The notes: generated by a model from the sequence alone, not told the origin. Shown: positions 6,958 to 14,503, counted from the first letter of the stretch. The stretch: DNA of 17,300 nt from Pontimonas sp. (GCA_021741945.1 JAIOWV010000017.1:1-17300), one strand, 5' to 3'. Translations and numbers: made by a program.

Positions 6958-7959
6958 CTACTCGTCCTCAGGGGTGTCAGAGTCGGTGGCGAAGTGTGGC
7001 GCCAGTTCCCGCGGGTCGCGTTCACCATCGAGGACTTGCCCCACCTGGGTCACAATCGGCATCGCGATGCCCTTGCTCTTGGCTAGCGCGAGCACGGGCT
7101 TGACCGAGGCAAGTCCCTCGGCCGTTTGGTTCATCGTGCGAACGACGTCGGTGAAGCTGTGTCCCTGGCCAAGCATTCGCCCAGCCGTGTTGTTTCTGGA
7201 GAGCGGTGACTCACACGTGGCAATGAGATCCCCCAGGCCAGCCAACCCCGACATTGTCTGCGGGCTTGCCCCGAACGCGGCAGCAAAGGCAGAAATCTCT
7301 GCAAGACCACGGGTGATGATGGATGCCTTCGTGTTCTCGCCGTAACCCACTCCATCGGCGATACCCACCGCGACCGCGATGAGGTTCTTCAGAACGCCGC
7401 CGAATTCGGTGCCAACGATGTCGTCGTTGATGAAGGTCTTGAAGTAGCTGTTCGTGGAAGCCGTGGCAACAGCTCGGGCCGTGGCAACAGAGATCGATGA
7501 TGCCACTGCGGCCGTCGGCTGTTCTTTGGCGATTTCGAGTGCAAGGTTGGGCCCGCTCACAACGGCAATCCGGTCGTGGGCAAAGCCGCCAACCTGGTGC
7601 ATGACTTCACTCATCCGCAGACCGGTCTCTGCCTCAACGCCTTTCATGAGACTCACCACCGGAATATCAGATGGGATCAATGGCGCTGCATCCGTCAGGT
7701 TTGCCCGTAAATGCTGGCTTGGCACCGCCAGATAGATCTGCTCAGCACCTGCAAGTGCCTGCGCAAGGCTGTCGGTGGCATCGATGGCCTTCGGCAAATT
7801 GATGCCCGGCAGATAGTCCGTATTGCGATTCGTGTTGCGGATTTCCTTGGCGACCTCGGGTCGCCTGGCCCACAGGTTCACGGTGTTGCCGCCATCGGCT
7901 AAGACTTTCGCGAAGGTTGTCCCCCACGAACCCGCCCCCAAGACCGCGACATGAACCAC
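6958..7959 (-). CDS. gpsA: Glycerol-3-phosphate dehydrogenase [NAD(P)+]
   Basis: GpsA reduces dihydroxyacetone phosphate to sn-glycerol-3-phosphate, the backbone for phospholipids, in the cytosol. The 333-residue length is standard. The Rossmann motif VLGAGSWGTTFAKVLA is at 6-21, AVPSQHLR at 78-85, LMKG with a conserved Lys at 104-107, SGPNLALEIA at 135-144, and the catalytic Lys is in GGVLKNLIAVAVGIADG (191). NTKASIITRGLAEI (209-222) binds substrate in characterised enzymes. Start is GTG at 7959, two bases after the plsC stop; AAGGCGG upstream can serve as ribosome site. Together with plsC it supplies and acylates glycerol-3-phosphate. Confidence 0.97.
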   Translation of the reverse strand: MVHVAVLGAGSWGTTFAKVLADGGNTVNLWARRPEVAKEIRNTNRNTDYLPGINLPKAIDATDSLAQALAGAEQIYLAVPSQHLRANLTDAAPLIPSDIPVVSLMKGVEAETGLRMSEVMHQVGGFAHDRIAVVSGPNLALEIAKEQPTAAVASSISVATARAVATASTNSYFKTFINDDIVGTEFGGVLKNLIAVAVGIADGVGYGENTKASIITRGLAEISAFAAAFGASPQTMSGLAGLGDLIATCESPLSRNNTAGRMLGQGHSFTDVVRTMNQTAEGLASVKPVLALAKSKGIAMPIVTQVGQVLDGERDPRELAPHFATDSDTPEDE

Positions 7960-7961
7960 TG

Positions 7962-8699
7962 CTAGACCGCCTTAGCCGGATCAAAACGTGTAGCCGGAGG
8001 CTTTTCGTTACGAAGCTCTCCTACCAGGCGGGAAATTTCGTCCATCAACATCTCGGTGGCCTCAGACAAGATCTCTCGAGTGAGGGGTTTTCCTTCGAAC
8101 CTGGAGAGATCCAGTGGGCCTCCGATGACGGCGTCAATGGTGGTCCTAGGAAAGACGCGGATCTTCTTTGCATAGCGACCCATCAGGTTCTGAGTCCCCC
8201 AGTGGGCTGCCGGATAGAGGGGAATTCCCTGCTCGAGGGCCATCCGAATGGCTCCGGATTTACCGACCATGGGCCACAAGTCTGGATCCTTGGTCAGTGT
8301 GCCCTCCGGATAGACGATGACTCCCTGGCCTCGTTCCGCAAGCAGGGTCGCTGCCTTCAAGGGTTCCCCTAGACGGGACCCAGATTCCCGTTCGACCGGA
8401 ATTTGCCCGGTGAAACGCAACAACCAGGCCAAGCCTGGAACTCTGAACAACGATGCTTTTGCCAAAAACCTAGGCGTGCGACGAAGCTTCCAGACAACAA
8501 CGCCCATGACAATGGGATCGATTTCGCTGTAATGGTTCGGAGAGAGAATAAACGGACCCTGTGCGGGTAGGGCAGAGCCTGGCTTGATACGAAGCTTCAC
8601 CATCGCCCCGAAGATCGGGAGCACAAGAAAAGCGATAATGCGCCAGCGCAACTCAGCACCACGCGTGACGCGCGGCGACTTCGAGGGAACCCGAGCCAC
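7962..8699 (-). CDS. plsC: 1-acyl-sn-glycerol-3-phosphate acyltransferase (PlsC family)
   Basis: PlsC-family enzymes transfer an acyl chain to lysophosphatidic acid at the membrane to give phosphatidic acid. The 245-residue protein has the HX4D catalytic motif in SPNHYSEIDPI (His 56, Asp 61), an FRVPGLAWLLRFTGQIPVER block (85-104), and the substrate-binding motif VYPEGTLTKD (129-138). A hydrophobic segment at about 20-35 probably anchors it. Start is GTG at 8699, five bases after the murA stop, with AAGGG overlapping the end of murA. The exact acyl acceptor is not proven; some actinobacterial members of this family act on other lipids. Confidence 0.9.
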   Translation of the reverse strand: MARVPSKSPRVTRGAELRWRIIAFLVLPIFGAMVKLRIKPGSALPAQGPFILSPNHYSEIDPIVMGVVVWKLRRTPRFLAKASLFRVPGLAWLLRFTGQIPVERESGSRLGEPLKAATLLAERGQGVIVYPEGTLTKDPDLWPMVGKSGAIRMALEQGIPLYPAAHWGTQNLMGRYAKKIRVFPRTTIDAVIGGPLDLSRFEGKPLTREILSEATEMLMDEISRLVGELRNEKPPATRFDPAKAV

Positions 8700-8704
8700 C
8701 AGGG

Positions 8705-10069
8705 CTAACCCTTGAGCTCGTAGCTTGTGCCAAGACCAGCGAGCTTGTCGAGCAAGTGCTCATAACCGCGGGAGATGATGCCCATGTTGCTCACCGTGGA
8801 GTGACCCTGAGCGGTCACCGCCGCGATGATGTGGCTGAATCCACCGCGAAGGTCGGGAACACGAATGTCAGCACCGCGCAACGGAGTGGGGCCGGTAATG
8901 ACGGCGGCCTGTTCGAGCGGGCGCCTCGGCACACGACGCGTGATGCTCGCGATGCCCTCTTTATAGACCTCAATGTTCGCGCCCATCTGGCGCAGCGCAT
9001 CGGTGAAGCCAAAGCGGTTCTCATAGACGGTCTCGTGAACGATGGATCGTCCCTCAGCCTGGGTGAGTGCAACAACCATCGGTTGTTGCCAGTCCGTCAT
9101 GAAACCGGGGTGCACATCGGTCTCGATGACGACAGGCCGAATGGTGTCACCGGGGTGGGTGAAGCGGATCCCGTGGTCGTCGACCTGGAAGTGCCCACCG
9201 ACCTTTCGATAGACGTTCAAGAAGGTCATCAGGTCTTTTTGCTCAGCACCTCGAACATAAATGTCGCCCCTGGTCGCGAGCGCCGCTGAGGCCCAGGACG
9301 CAGCTTCGCTGCGGTCCGGAATGGCGCGGTGGTCATAGCCATTGAGTGAATCAACGCCCTCAATCACGATGGTGCGGTTTGGCTCGACCAGGATGATCGC
9401 ACCCATCTTCTGCAAGATGGCGATTAAGTCCATGATCTCGGGCTCAATAGCGGCGTTGGTGAGTTCGGTCACACCTTGGGCGCGAACAGCCGTCAGGAGC
9501 ACCTGCTCCGTGGCGCCCACACTCGGGTAGGGCAAATCAACTCGGGCGCCAACGAGCCGCCTCGGCGCACGAAGGCGAATGCCTTCGTGGCTCTTGTCGA
9601 GTTCCGCGCCAAACGCACGCAGAGCATCGAGGTGGAAGTTGATGGGGCGATCACCAATGCGGCAACCGCCAAGGTCCGGAATAAACGCCTCACCCAATTG
9701 GTGAAGCAGTGGGCCACAGAAAAGGATCGGAATACGGCTCGAGCCGGCGTGGGCATCAATCTCTGCAAAGTGAGCGCTCTTGACACCCCGGGGGTCGAGT
9801 TCCAAGACCCCGTCGGCAACGTCGGTCACCGTCACGGCGTGAGCTTCGAGTAGTCCGCGCACAACGGCAACATCGCTGATGACAGGGACATTTTTGAGAA
9901 CGCTGGGGGTGTCTGCGAGAAGCGAGGCGACCATAGCTTTGGTCACCAAGTTTTTTGCGCCACGAACTTCTACTTCGCCAACCAGTGGACGGCCACCCTC
10001 AAAGATGACCGTGTCAGGGGATGCGGCCTGGGGTGACGCCTTACCCGCGGAGGCTGCCACCTGGCTCAC
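8705..10069 (-). CDS. murA: UDP-N-acetylglucosamine 1-carboxyvinyltransferase MurA
   Basis: MurA transfers enolpyruvate from PEP to UDP-GlcNAc, the first committed step of peptidoglycan synthesis in the cytosol. At 454 residues it is slightly longer than the E. coli enzyme because of an extra N-terminal stretch of about 18 residues. Visible landmarks are the substrate-binding RGAKN (36-40), the active loop PDLGGCRIGDRP with Cys 136 in the place of E. coli Cys115, and the catalytic-Asp region TDWQQPMVVALTQ. The Cys form is the one alkylated by fosfomycin, unlike the Asp form of mycobacteria. Start is GTG at 10069, directly abutting the leuD stop (TAG then GTG), with GGAG seven bases upstream inside leuD. 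This order ties wall synthesis to the leucine genes. Confidence 0.97.
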   Translation of the reverse strand: MSQVAASAGKASPQAASPDTVIFEGGRPLVGEVEVRGAKNLVTKAMVASLLADTPSVLKNVPVISDVAVVRGLLEAHAVTVTDVADGVLELDPRGVKSAHFAEIDAHAGSSRIPILFCGPLLHQLGEAFIPDLGGCRIGDRPINFHLDALRAFGAELDKSHEGIRLRAPRRLVGARVDLPYPSVGATEQVLLTAVRAQGVTELTNAAIEPEIMDLIAILQKMGAIILVEPNRTIVIEGVDSLNGYDHRAIPDRSEAASWASAALATRGDIYVRGAEQKDLMTFLNVYRKVGGHFQVDDHGIRFTHPGDTIRPVVIETDVHPGFMTDWQQPMVVALTQAEGRSIVHETVYENRFGFTDALRQMGANIEVYKEGIASITRRVPRRPLEQAAVITGPTPLRGADIRVPDLRGGFSHIIAAVTAQGHSTVSNMGIISRGYEHLLDKLAGLGTSYELKG

Positions 10070-10672
10070 CTAGCTACTCCTGACAGGCAGCGTTCTCGGT
10101 CGCCAAGCTTCCCGTCGTGCTTCAAACGCGGTGATCGCGTCGTCGTGTTGAAGGCTGAGAGCAATGTCATCAAGACCCTCCATCAAACGCCAGCGCGTGT
10201 AATCGTCAATGTCGAACGGTGAACTCACCGCTCCACACCGTACCTCACGGGCCACCAGGTCGACCGTAACGCTCATGCCCGGGTGTGCCTCAATTTCTTT
10301 CCACAGAGCTTCAACCACGCTCTCCGGAACAACCGCCGTGACAAGGCCCTGCTTGCCGGAGTTTGAGCGGAAAATGTCACCAAACCTGGAGGAAATAACG
10401 GCCCCAAAACCGTAGTCGCGCAGCGCCCAGACCGCGTGCTCGCGCGAGGAGCCCGTCCCAAAGTCAGGCCCAGCCACCAAAACACGACCCTGCGCAAAGG
10501 GCTCCTGGTTCAGGATGAACTCTGGATCTTGACGCCACTGATAGAAGAGAGCATCGTCGTAACCCGTCTTGGTCACGCGCTTCAAGAAGTTAGCGGGAAT
10601 GATTTGGTCGGTATCAACATTGGAGCGGCGCAGCGGAACACCCACACCCTCGACCACAGAAACCTTGTCCAC
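10070..10672 (-). CDS. leuD: 3-isopropylmalate dehydratase small subunit
   Basis: LeuD is the small subunit that, with LeuC, isomerises 2-isopropylmalate to 3-isopropylmalate in leucine synthesis. The 200-residue protein has the typical NVDTDQIIPANFLKRV segment near the N-terminus (18-33) and the aconitase swivel motif GPDFGTGSSREHAVWAL (68-84). Start is GTG at 10672, whose first base is also the last base of the leuC stop (TAGTG), indicating translational coupling; GAGG lies five bases upstream. The stop abuts murA without any gap. Confidence 0.97.
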   Translation of the reverse strand: MDKVSVVEGVGVPLRRSNVDTDQIIPANFLKRVTKTGYDDALFYQWRQDPEFILNQEPFAQGRVLVAGPDFGTGSSREHAVWALRDYGFGAVISSRFGDIFRSNSGKQGLVTAVVPESVVEALWKEIEAHPGMSVTVDLVAREVRCGAVSSPFDIDDYTRWRLMEGLDDIALSLQHDDAITAFEARREAWRPRTLPVRSS

Positions 10673-12111
10673 TAGAGCCTCACACTCCTCTGGTCTGCAT
10701 GAAGATCAGCGGGGCTTGAGAGAGTGCCTCGAATAGCTGTGGCAGCCGCCACCACGGGCGAGACCAGGTGGGTTCTAGCACCCTTGCCCTGACGGCCCTC
10801 AAAGTTCCTATTCGATGTGGACGCAGCGCGCTCCCCCGGAGCGAGCTGGTCGGGGTTCATGCCCAAACACATGGAACATCCGGCAAAACGCCACTCGCCA
10901 CCAAACTCTTCGACAATCTTGTCGATGCCCTCGGCTTCGGCCTCGAGCCGAACCCGCGCGGAGCCTGGAACCACCATCAGGCGGACATGGTCCGCCTTCT
11001 TCTGGCCCTTGATGATGGAAGCAAACGTGCGCAAATCATCCAGACGTGAGTTGGTGCACGAGCCCATGAAGACCGTGTCAACGCGGATGTCTTTCATGCG
11101 CGTCCCAGGACTCAGGTCCATGTATTCGAGTGCTCGAAGGGCCGCTGCCTTGTCATTGGGGTCAGTCATGGACTCTGGGTCTGGCACGACATCACCCAGT
11201 GGGACGCCTTGCCCAGGGTTGGTGCCCCAGGTCACGAAGGGCTCAAGCTCGTTAGCGTCAAGGAACACCTCAGCGTCGAAGACCGCTCCCTCGTCGGTGT
11301 GCAGTGTCTTCCAGTACTCCATGGCCTTGTCCCAGTCATCGCCTTCGGGCGCGTGAGGGCGGCCTTTCAGATATGCAAACGTGGTCTCATCCGGTGCCAC
11401 CATTCCAGCCCTGGCGCCGGCCTCAATGGACATGTTGCAGATCGTCATGCGGCCATCCATCGACAGGGACCGGATTGCGCTGCCGCGGTACTCGAGGACA
11501 TAGCCCTGACCGCCGCCGGTGCCAATCTTCGCGATGATGGCCAAAATGATGTCTTTGGCCGTGACGCCCGGGCGCAGCTCACCCTCCACGTTGATCGCCA
11601 TCGTCTTAAACGGCTTGAGCGGCAGAGTCTGGGTGGCAAGTACGTGCTCAACCTCGCTTGTGCCAATGCCAAAAGCCATGGCGCCAAAGGCGCCGTGCGT
11701 CGAAGTGTGGGAGTCACCACACACCACGGTGATACCCGGCATTGTCAATCCGAGCTGCGGGCCCACCACGTGAACAATGCCCTGCTCAACGTCACCCAGG
11801 GAGTGCAGACGAATCCCGAACTCTTTGGCGTTTGCCCGGAGGGTTTCAATCTGAATACGGCTCGTTGGTTCAGCAATCGGCTTATCGATATCGATTGTCG
11901 GGGTGTTGTGGTCTTCGGTGGCAATGGTGAGATCTGGCCTGCGAACCTGACGTCCAGCCACACGCAAGCCATCGAAGGCTTGCGGGCTGGTCACCTCGTG
12001 AACGAGGTGAAGATCCACATAGATGAGGTCGGGCTCACCGTTCTCGCCCTTGGCAACAAGGTGGTCAGCCCACACCTTCTCTGCCAGAGTGCGGGGGGTG
12101 CTCGGTGCCAT
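10672..12111 (-). CDS. leuC: 3-isopropylmalate dehydratase large subunit
   Basis: LeuC is the iron-sulfur catalytic subunit of isopropylmalate isomerase (aconitase family). From the ATG at 12111 the protein has 479 residues, the usual length. Cluster ligands are Cys 352 in FMGSCTNSR and Cys 412 and Cys 415 in GCSMCLGMNPDQ. Other hallmarks are TEDHNTPT near residues 65-72 and CGDSHTSTHGAFG (131-143). The ATG is favoured because AGGAG lies eight bases upstream; a GTG at 12165 would add 18 unconserved residues and lacks such a site. It is the first gene of the packed minus-strand run to ddl. No IclR-type regulator gene, which often lies next to leuC in actinobacteria, is present; terC occupies that place. 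Confidence 0.97.
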   Translation of the reverse strand: MAPSTPRTLAEKVWADHLVAKGENGEPDLIYVDLHLVHEVTSPQAFDGLRVAGRQVRRPDLTIATEDHNTPTIDIDKPIAEPTSRIQIETLRANAKEFGIRLHSLGDVEQGIVHVVGPQLGLTMPGITVVCGDSHTSTHGAFGAMAFGIGTSEVEHVLATQTLPLKPFKTMAINVEGELRPGVTAKDIILAIIAKIGTGGGQGYVLEYRGSAIRSLSMDGRMTICNMSIEAGARAGMVAPDETTFAYLKGRPHAPEGDDWDKAMEYWKTLHTDEGAVFDAEVFLDANELEPFVTWGTNPGQGVPLGDVVPDPESMTDPNDKAAALRALEYMDLSPGTRMKDIRVDTVFMGSCTNSRLDDLRTFASIIKGQKKADHVRLMVVPGSARVRLEAEAEGIDKIVEEFGGEWRFAGCSMCLGMNPDQLAPGERAASTSNRNFEGRQGKGARTHLVSPVVAAATAIRGTLSSPADLHADQRSVRL

Positions 12112-12251
12112 CGTGACATCTCCTGGAAAATCGGGATAAGTGGGGCGGAAAATCTCAGACCGCACTGGTGAGTCCTAGGACAAGAAAAGCCCGCTTAGAC
12201 GCTGAAGGAGGCTTAGCCTGTGCCAGCTCCTAGGGTAACACCGAGGCAGAC
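12112..12251 (-). promoter_or_regulatory. terC-leuC intergenic region, likely leuC promoter/leader
   Basis: A 140-base gap that must hold the promoter for the leuC run unless terC reads through. It contains a perfect 10-base palindrome GTCCTAGGAC (12172-12181) and a second CCTAGG core about 50 bases upstream (12229-12234). A weak stem AAGCCT/GGGCTT followed by TTTTC (around 12190-12212, minus strand) could end terC transcription. I see no leucine-rich leader peptide and no T-box. No promoter boxes could be assigned with confidence. Confidence 0.35.
12120..12124 (-). promoter_or_regulatory. Ribosome binding site of leuC
   Basis: AGGAG on the minus strand, eight bases before the ATG at 12111. 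Its position inside the longer reading frame from 12165 argues that the shorter LeuC is the real product. Confidence 0.75.
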
Positions 12252-13250
12252 TTAGTGGCCCTTCGTCAGTGACTCCTGAGGAGCGGTGCGCATCTTCCAC
12301 ACACTGGCAATCACAGCAATCGCCATAGCGACCACGATGACGATCAGGGACTCCCAGGTACCAATATCTGGAGCCCAGGCCACGTGCTCACCACCATTGA
12401 TGAAGGGCAACTCGTTTTCGTGCAGGGCGTGAAGCACCAGCTTCACGCCAATGAAGGTCAGGATGAAGGCGATACCCAGGTGCAAGTAGGCGAGCTTGTC
12501 GACTAAGTGCCCCAGCAAGAAGTAGAGCTGGCGTAATCCCATGAGGGCGAAAACGTTCGCGGTAAACACAATGAAGGGGCTTTCGGTAATTCCATAAATG
12601 GCAGGGATGGAGTCGACCGCAAAGATGACGTCCGCTGTTCCAATGGCGATGAACACCACGAGCAGAGGTGTGAACAACTTCTTGCCTGCGACCGTGACAC
12701 GCACCTTCATGCCGTGGAATTCATCGGTCATGTCGAGGCGCTTGGTCAAAAAGGTGATGAGCGCGTTTTCGCGCTCGACATCATCCTCGCGGCCAGAGAA
12801 GAACTGTTGAAGGCCAATGACGACAAGGAAAGCGCCGAAGACATAGAAAATCCAGCTAAAGCTGGAGATCAACGCCGCACCCAACAGAATGAAGATTCCG
12901 CGGAAAACAATCGCCAGGAGGATTCCAATCATCAGAATCTCTTGCTGGTATTTCTTGGGAACCGCAAAGGTCGCCATGATCAAGACGAAGACAAAGAGGT
13001 TGTCAATCGACAGGCTGTATTCAGTGATCCAGCCCGCCAAGAACTCGCTACCGAATTGCTCGCCAGCAAACAGGAACAGTAAGCCTGCAAAACCCAGAGC
13101 CAAGAGCACATAGAAGCTCACCCACAACGCTGACTCTCGGTTGGAGGGGTGGTGAGGGCGCCAGACGACCAGTAGCAGGTCGACAATGAGCACAAGGGTA
13201 ATGACAACGAGCGAACCCACTGTGAACCACAGCGGCAATTGAGAAGTCAC
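12252..13250 (-). CDS. TerC family integral membrane protein
   Basis: TerC/Alx-family proteins are multi-pass membrane proteins linked to tellurite resistance and, in characterised members, to Mn2+ export and metal loading of exported proteins. The 332-residue protein has about eight to nine hydrophobic segments and the two family signatures: EYSLSIDNLFVFVLIM (about 77-92) and ADVIFAVDSIPAIYGI (about 205-220), each with an acidic residue within the membrane thought to bind metal. A charged loop (SGREDDVEREN) lies between the halves. Start is taken as GTG at 13250 because AAGGA lies six bases upstream; TTG at 13256 is too close to it. The gene stands alone between tRNA-Glu and leuC, in the same direction. 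The substrate ion is not shown by the sequence. Confidence 0.93.
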   Translation of the reverse strand: MTSQLPLWFTVGSLVVITLVLIVDLLLVVWRPHHPSNRESALWVSFYVLLALGFAGLLFLFAGEQFGSEFLAGWITEYSLSIDNLFVFVLIMATFAVPKKYQQEILMIGILLAIVFRGIFILLGAALISSFSWIFYVFGAFLVVIGLQQFFSGREDDVERENALITFLTKRLDMTDEFHGMKVRVTVAGKKLFTPLLVVFIAIGTADVIFAVDSIPAIYGITESPFIVFTANVFALMGLRQLYFLLGHLVDKLAYLHLGIAFILTFIGVKLVLHALHENELPFINGGEHVAWAPDIGTWESLIVIVVAMAIAVIASVWKMRTAPQESLTKGH

Positions 13251-13256
13251 ACACAA

Positions 13257-13261
13257 TCCTT
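13257..13261 (-). promoter_or_regulatory. Ribosome binding site of terC
   Basis: AAGGA on the minus strand, six bases before the GTG at 13250. The spacing selects this GTG over the TTG at 13256. Confidence 0.6.
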
Positions 13262-13309
13262 AGGAGCAATGCGACAACAAACGCGTCGTTCGCAAGAGAC
13301 ACCATACTC

Positions 13310-13339
13310 CGGTTTCCCCTTGCTATCAGGGGAGAACCG
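13310..13339 (-). terminator. Hairpin between tRNA-Glu and terC
   Basis: CGGTTCTCCCC and GGGGAAACCG can pair into ten base pairs with one bulged base and a nine-base loop (minus strand). It starts 14 bases after the tRNA-Glu 3' end, as expected for a tRNA terminator or processing element. There is no U-run after it, so it is not a classical intrinsic terminator; it could also act in the terC leader. Confidence 0.35.
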
Positions 13340-13353
13340 CAGGGTGTGAAGCG

Positions 13354-13426
13354 TGACCCCAGCGGGATTCGAACCCGCGTTACCGCCGTGAGAGGGCGGC
13401 GTACTAGGCCGCTATACGATGGGGCC
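13354..13426 (-). tRNA. tRNA-Glu (anticodon CTC)
   Basis: A 73-base cloverleaf on the minus strand. Acceptor arms GGCCCCA and TGGGGTC pair (one G-T wobble), followed by discriminator A. Anticodon stem CCGCC/GGCGG encloses the loop CTCTCAC with anticodon CTC. The T-arm GCGGG-TTCGAAT-CCCGC is intact. CCA is not encoded. It reads GAG codons and is a substrate of the GltX encoded nearby. Confidence 0.97.
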
Positions 13427-13455
13427 GATTACGCAACGCCTTAGAGTATGGCACC

Positions 13456-13499
13456 AAAAAGCCCTCTACACCAAACGATTAGGCGAACACCTGGAGGGC
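13456..13499 (-). terminator. Intrinsic terminator of the lipid-kinase gene
   Basis: On the minus strand GCCCTCCA (13499-13492) pairs with TAGAGGGC (13468-13461), including one G-T pair, with a 23-base loop, and is followed by TTTTT (13460-13456). The upstream arm lies in the last codons of the kinase gene and the stop codon lies in the loop. It would insulate tRNA-Glu from readthrough. Confidence 0.65.
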
Positions 13500-14384
13500 G
13501 AGTGGCGCCACCCTCACCTCCACCGGGAGCGGGGTCATCCGCTCACCATCGGCGTAGGCAATAACCCCTTCGGCGTCAACCCGAACAGAAGCGCCGCGAG
13601 CAATAATCACCCGGGGATCGGTGACATGTGTGCCCTTAAACACCCTGGGATAAATGCGCAGAAACTCGAGGCGGCCAAGCGGCTTCAAGAGCAATACATC
13701 CACTAGCCCATCCACCAGGCTTGCCTCAGGCGTGACCTTCATTCCCCCACCAAAGCTTTGAGAGTTCGCCACGGCCACCAACAGATACTCCCCTGAGAAA
13801 TCCTTGCCATCAATGCTGACCTGATAGGACAGGGGCTTGAGCTTCCACAGCTCGATCAGCAGCGCCACCGTGTAACGGTGGCGGCCCTTCGGGAACTTAA
13901 TCGCGTTGGCCCGCTCGTTGACGATGGCATCGAAACCCGCCGAGAGAACACAGACGTAAGGGGTTTCCGTGCCATCTGGTCCCCTGGAGATTCCCACATC
14001 AATGCGCTGAGGCTTCTGGCCCAGAGCGCTCAGGAAGCGCTCAACGGCGTCCGGGATTGACCCCAGTGGAATAGCGAGGTGCCTGGCCAAGTCATTTCCG
14101 GTACCGGCGGGAATAAGCCCCAGAGGAACATCTGCCTGCGTCGCAAGCTCAACACCCAGATGGGCCATCCCATCGCCGCCGACAACAACAATCACAGAAT
14201 CCTTGCGCAGAGCCGCGCGGGTCTTCGCGCGCAGATCGGCGTAATTGCCCTCTTGAACGCCAACGACGTCGTGTCCCGCAGCGACCAGTGCGTCAATAAC
14301 CTGCTGGCCAGCGCCCTCGTTCTTCCCAAACGACGCCTGGGGATTAATCGCAACAACCAAATGGCGCGCTGTCTTCGGTGACAT
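13479..14384 (-). CDS. Diacylglycerol kinase family lipid kinase
   Basis: Members of this soluble family phosphorylate diacylglycerol or related lipids with ATP at the membrane, returning diacylglycerol to phospholipid synthesis. From the ATG at 14384 the protein has 301 residues, normal for the DgkB/YegS/LCB5 group. An N-terminal INPQASFGKN nucleotide segment is followed by the ATP-binding VVVGGDGMAHLGVELA (GGDG at 69-72) and IPAGTGNDLARHL (91-103). FGGGMKVTPEASLVDGLVDVLLL in the C-terminal half is the beta-sandwich domain motif. GTG at 14390 is in frame too; ATG is preferred because a CATAAT box ends eight bases before it and no ribosome site is seen. The gene lies between two tRNAs, ends with its own terminator, and its lipid substrate is unproven. 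Confidence 0.92.
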   Translation of the reverse strand: MSPKTARHLVVAINPQASFGKNEGAGQQVIDALVAAGHDVVGVQEGNYADLRAKTRAALRKDSVIVVVGGDGMAHLGVELATQADVPLGLIPAGTGNDLARHLAIPLGSIPDAVERFLSALGQKPQRIDVGISRGPDGTETPYVCVLSAGFDAIVNERANAIKFPKGRHRYTVALLIELWKLKPLSYQVSIDGKDFSGEYLLVAVANSQSFGGGMKVTPEASLVDGLVDVLLLKPLGRLEFLRIYPRVFKGTHVTDPRVIIARGASVRVDAEGVIAYADGERMTPLPVEVRVAPLALQVFA

Positions 14385-14392
14385 AGTCACTC

Positions 14393-14398
14393 ATTATG
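14393..14398 (-). promoter_or_regulatory. Putative -10 box of the lipid-kinase gene
   Basis: CATAAT on the minus strand, eight bases before the ATG at 14384 and two bases before the in-frame GTG at 14390. If used, the mRNA would begin at or within two bases of the ATG. No good -35 match was found. Confidence 0.4.
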
Positions 14399-14431
14399 GC
14401 GGTTACGAGAGATAACTCAGAGCAGTCTTTG

Positions 14432-14503
14432 CTGGGGTGCCTGGACTCGAACCAAGAACAACTGAACCAGAATCAGCCGTGTTGCCAATTACACCACACC
14501 CCA
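14432..14503 (-). tRNA. tRNA-Gln (anticodon CTG)
   Basis: A 72-base cloverleaf on the minus strand. Acceptor arms TGGGGTG and CACCCCA pair fully and are followed by discriminator G. Anticodon stem GCTGA/TCAGT (one G-T pair) encloses loop TTCTGGT with anticodon CTG. The T-arm contains GGTTCGAGTCC. It begins with U1-A72, a hallmark of tRNA-Gln. CCA is not encoded. In organisms without GlnRS it is charged with Glu by GltX and amidated by GatCAB. Confidence 0.96.

Noticed and set aside
6951..7028. Hydrolase start at 7028 overlapping gpsA
   Set aside because: It would overlap gpsA by 71 bases, and the added residues (MVNATRGNWRHTSPPTLTPL) look like out-of-frame gpsA; GTG 6950 follows the stop codon with a usable ribosome site.
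12112..12165. Longer LeuC starting at GTG 12165
   Set aside because: The extra 18 residues are not typical of LeuC, and a good AGGAG site lies eight bases before the internal ATG.
11209..12171. A 320-codon plus-strand open frame opposite leuC
   Set aside because: It mirrors leuC codon by codon, has no recognisable motifs or ribosome site, and such antisense frames are common in GC-rich genes.
12112..12251. Leucine attenuator peptide or T-box upstream of leuC
   Set aside because: No short frame rich in Leu codons and no T-box core or specifier stem could be found.
13251..13353. yybP-ykoY manganese riboswitch upstream of terC
   Set aside because: The region is about 100 bases and shows one simple hairpin; the conserved internal loops of that riboswitch are not recognisable by eye.
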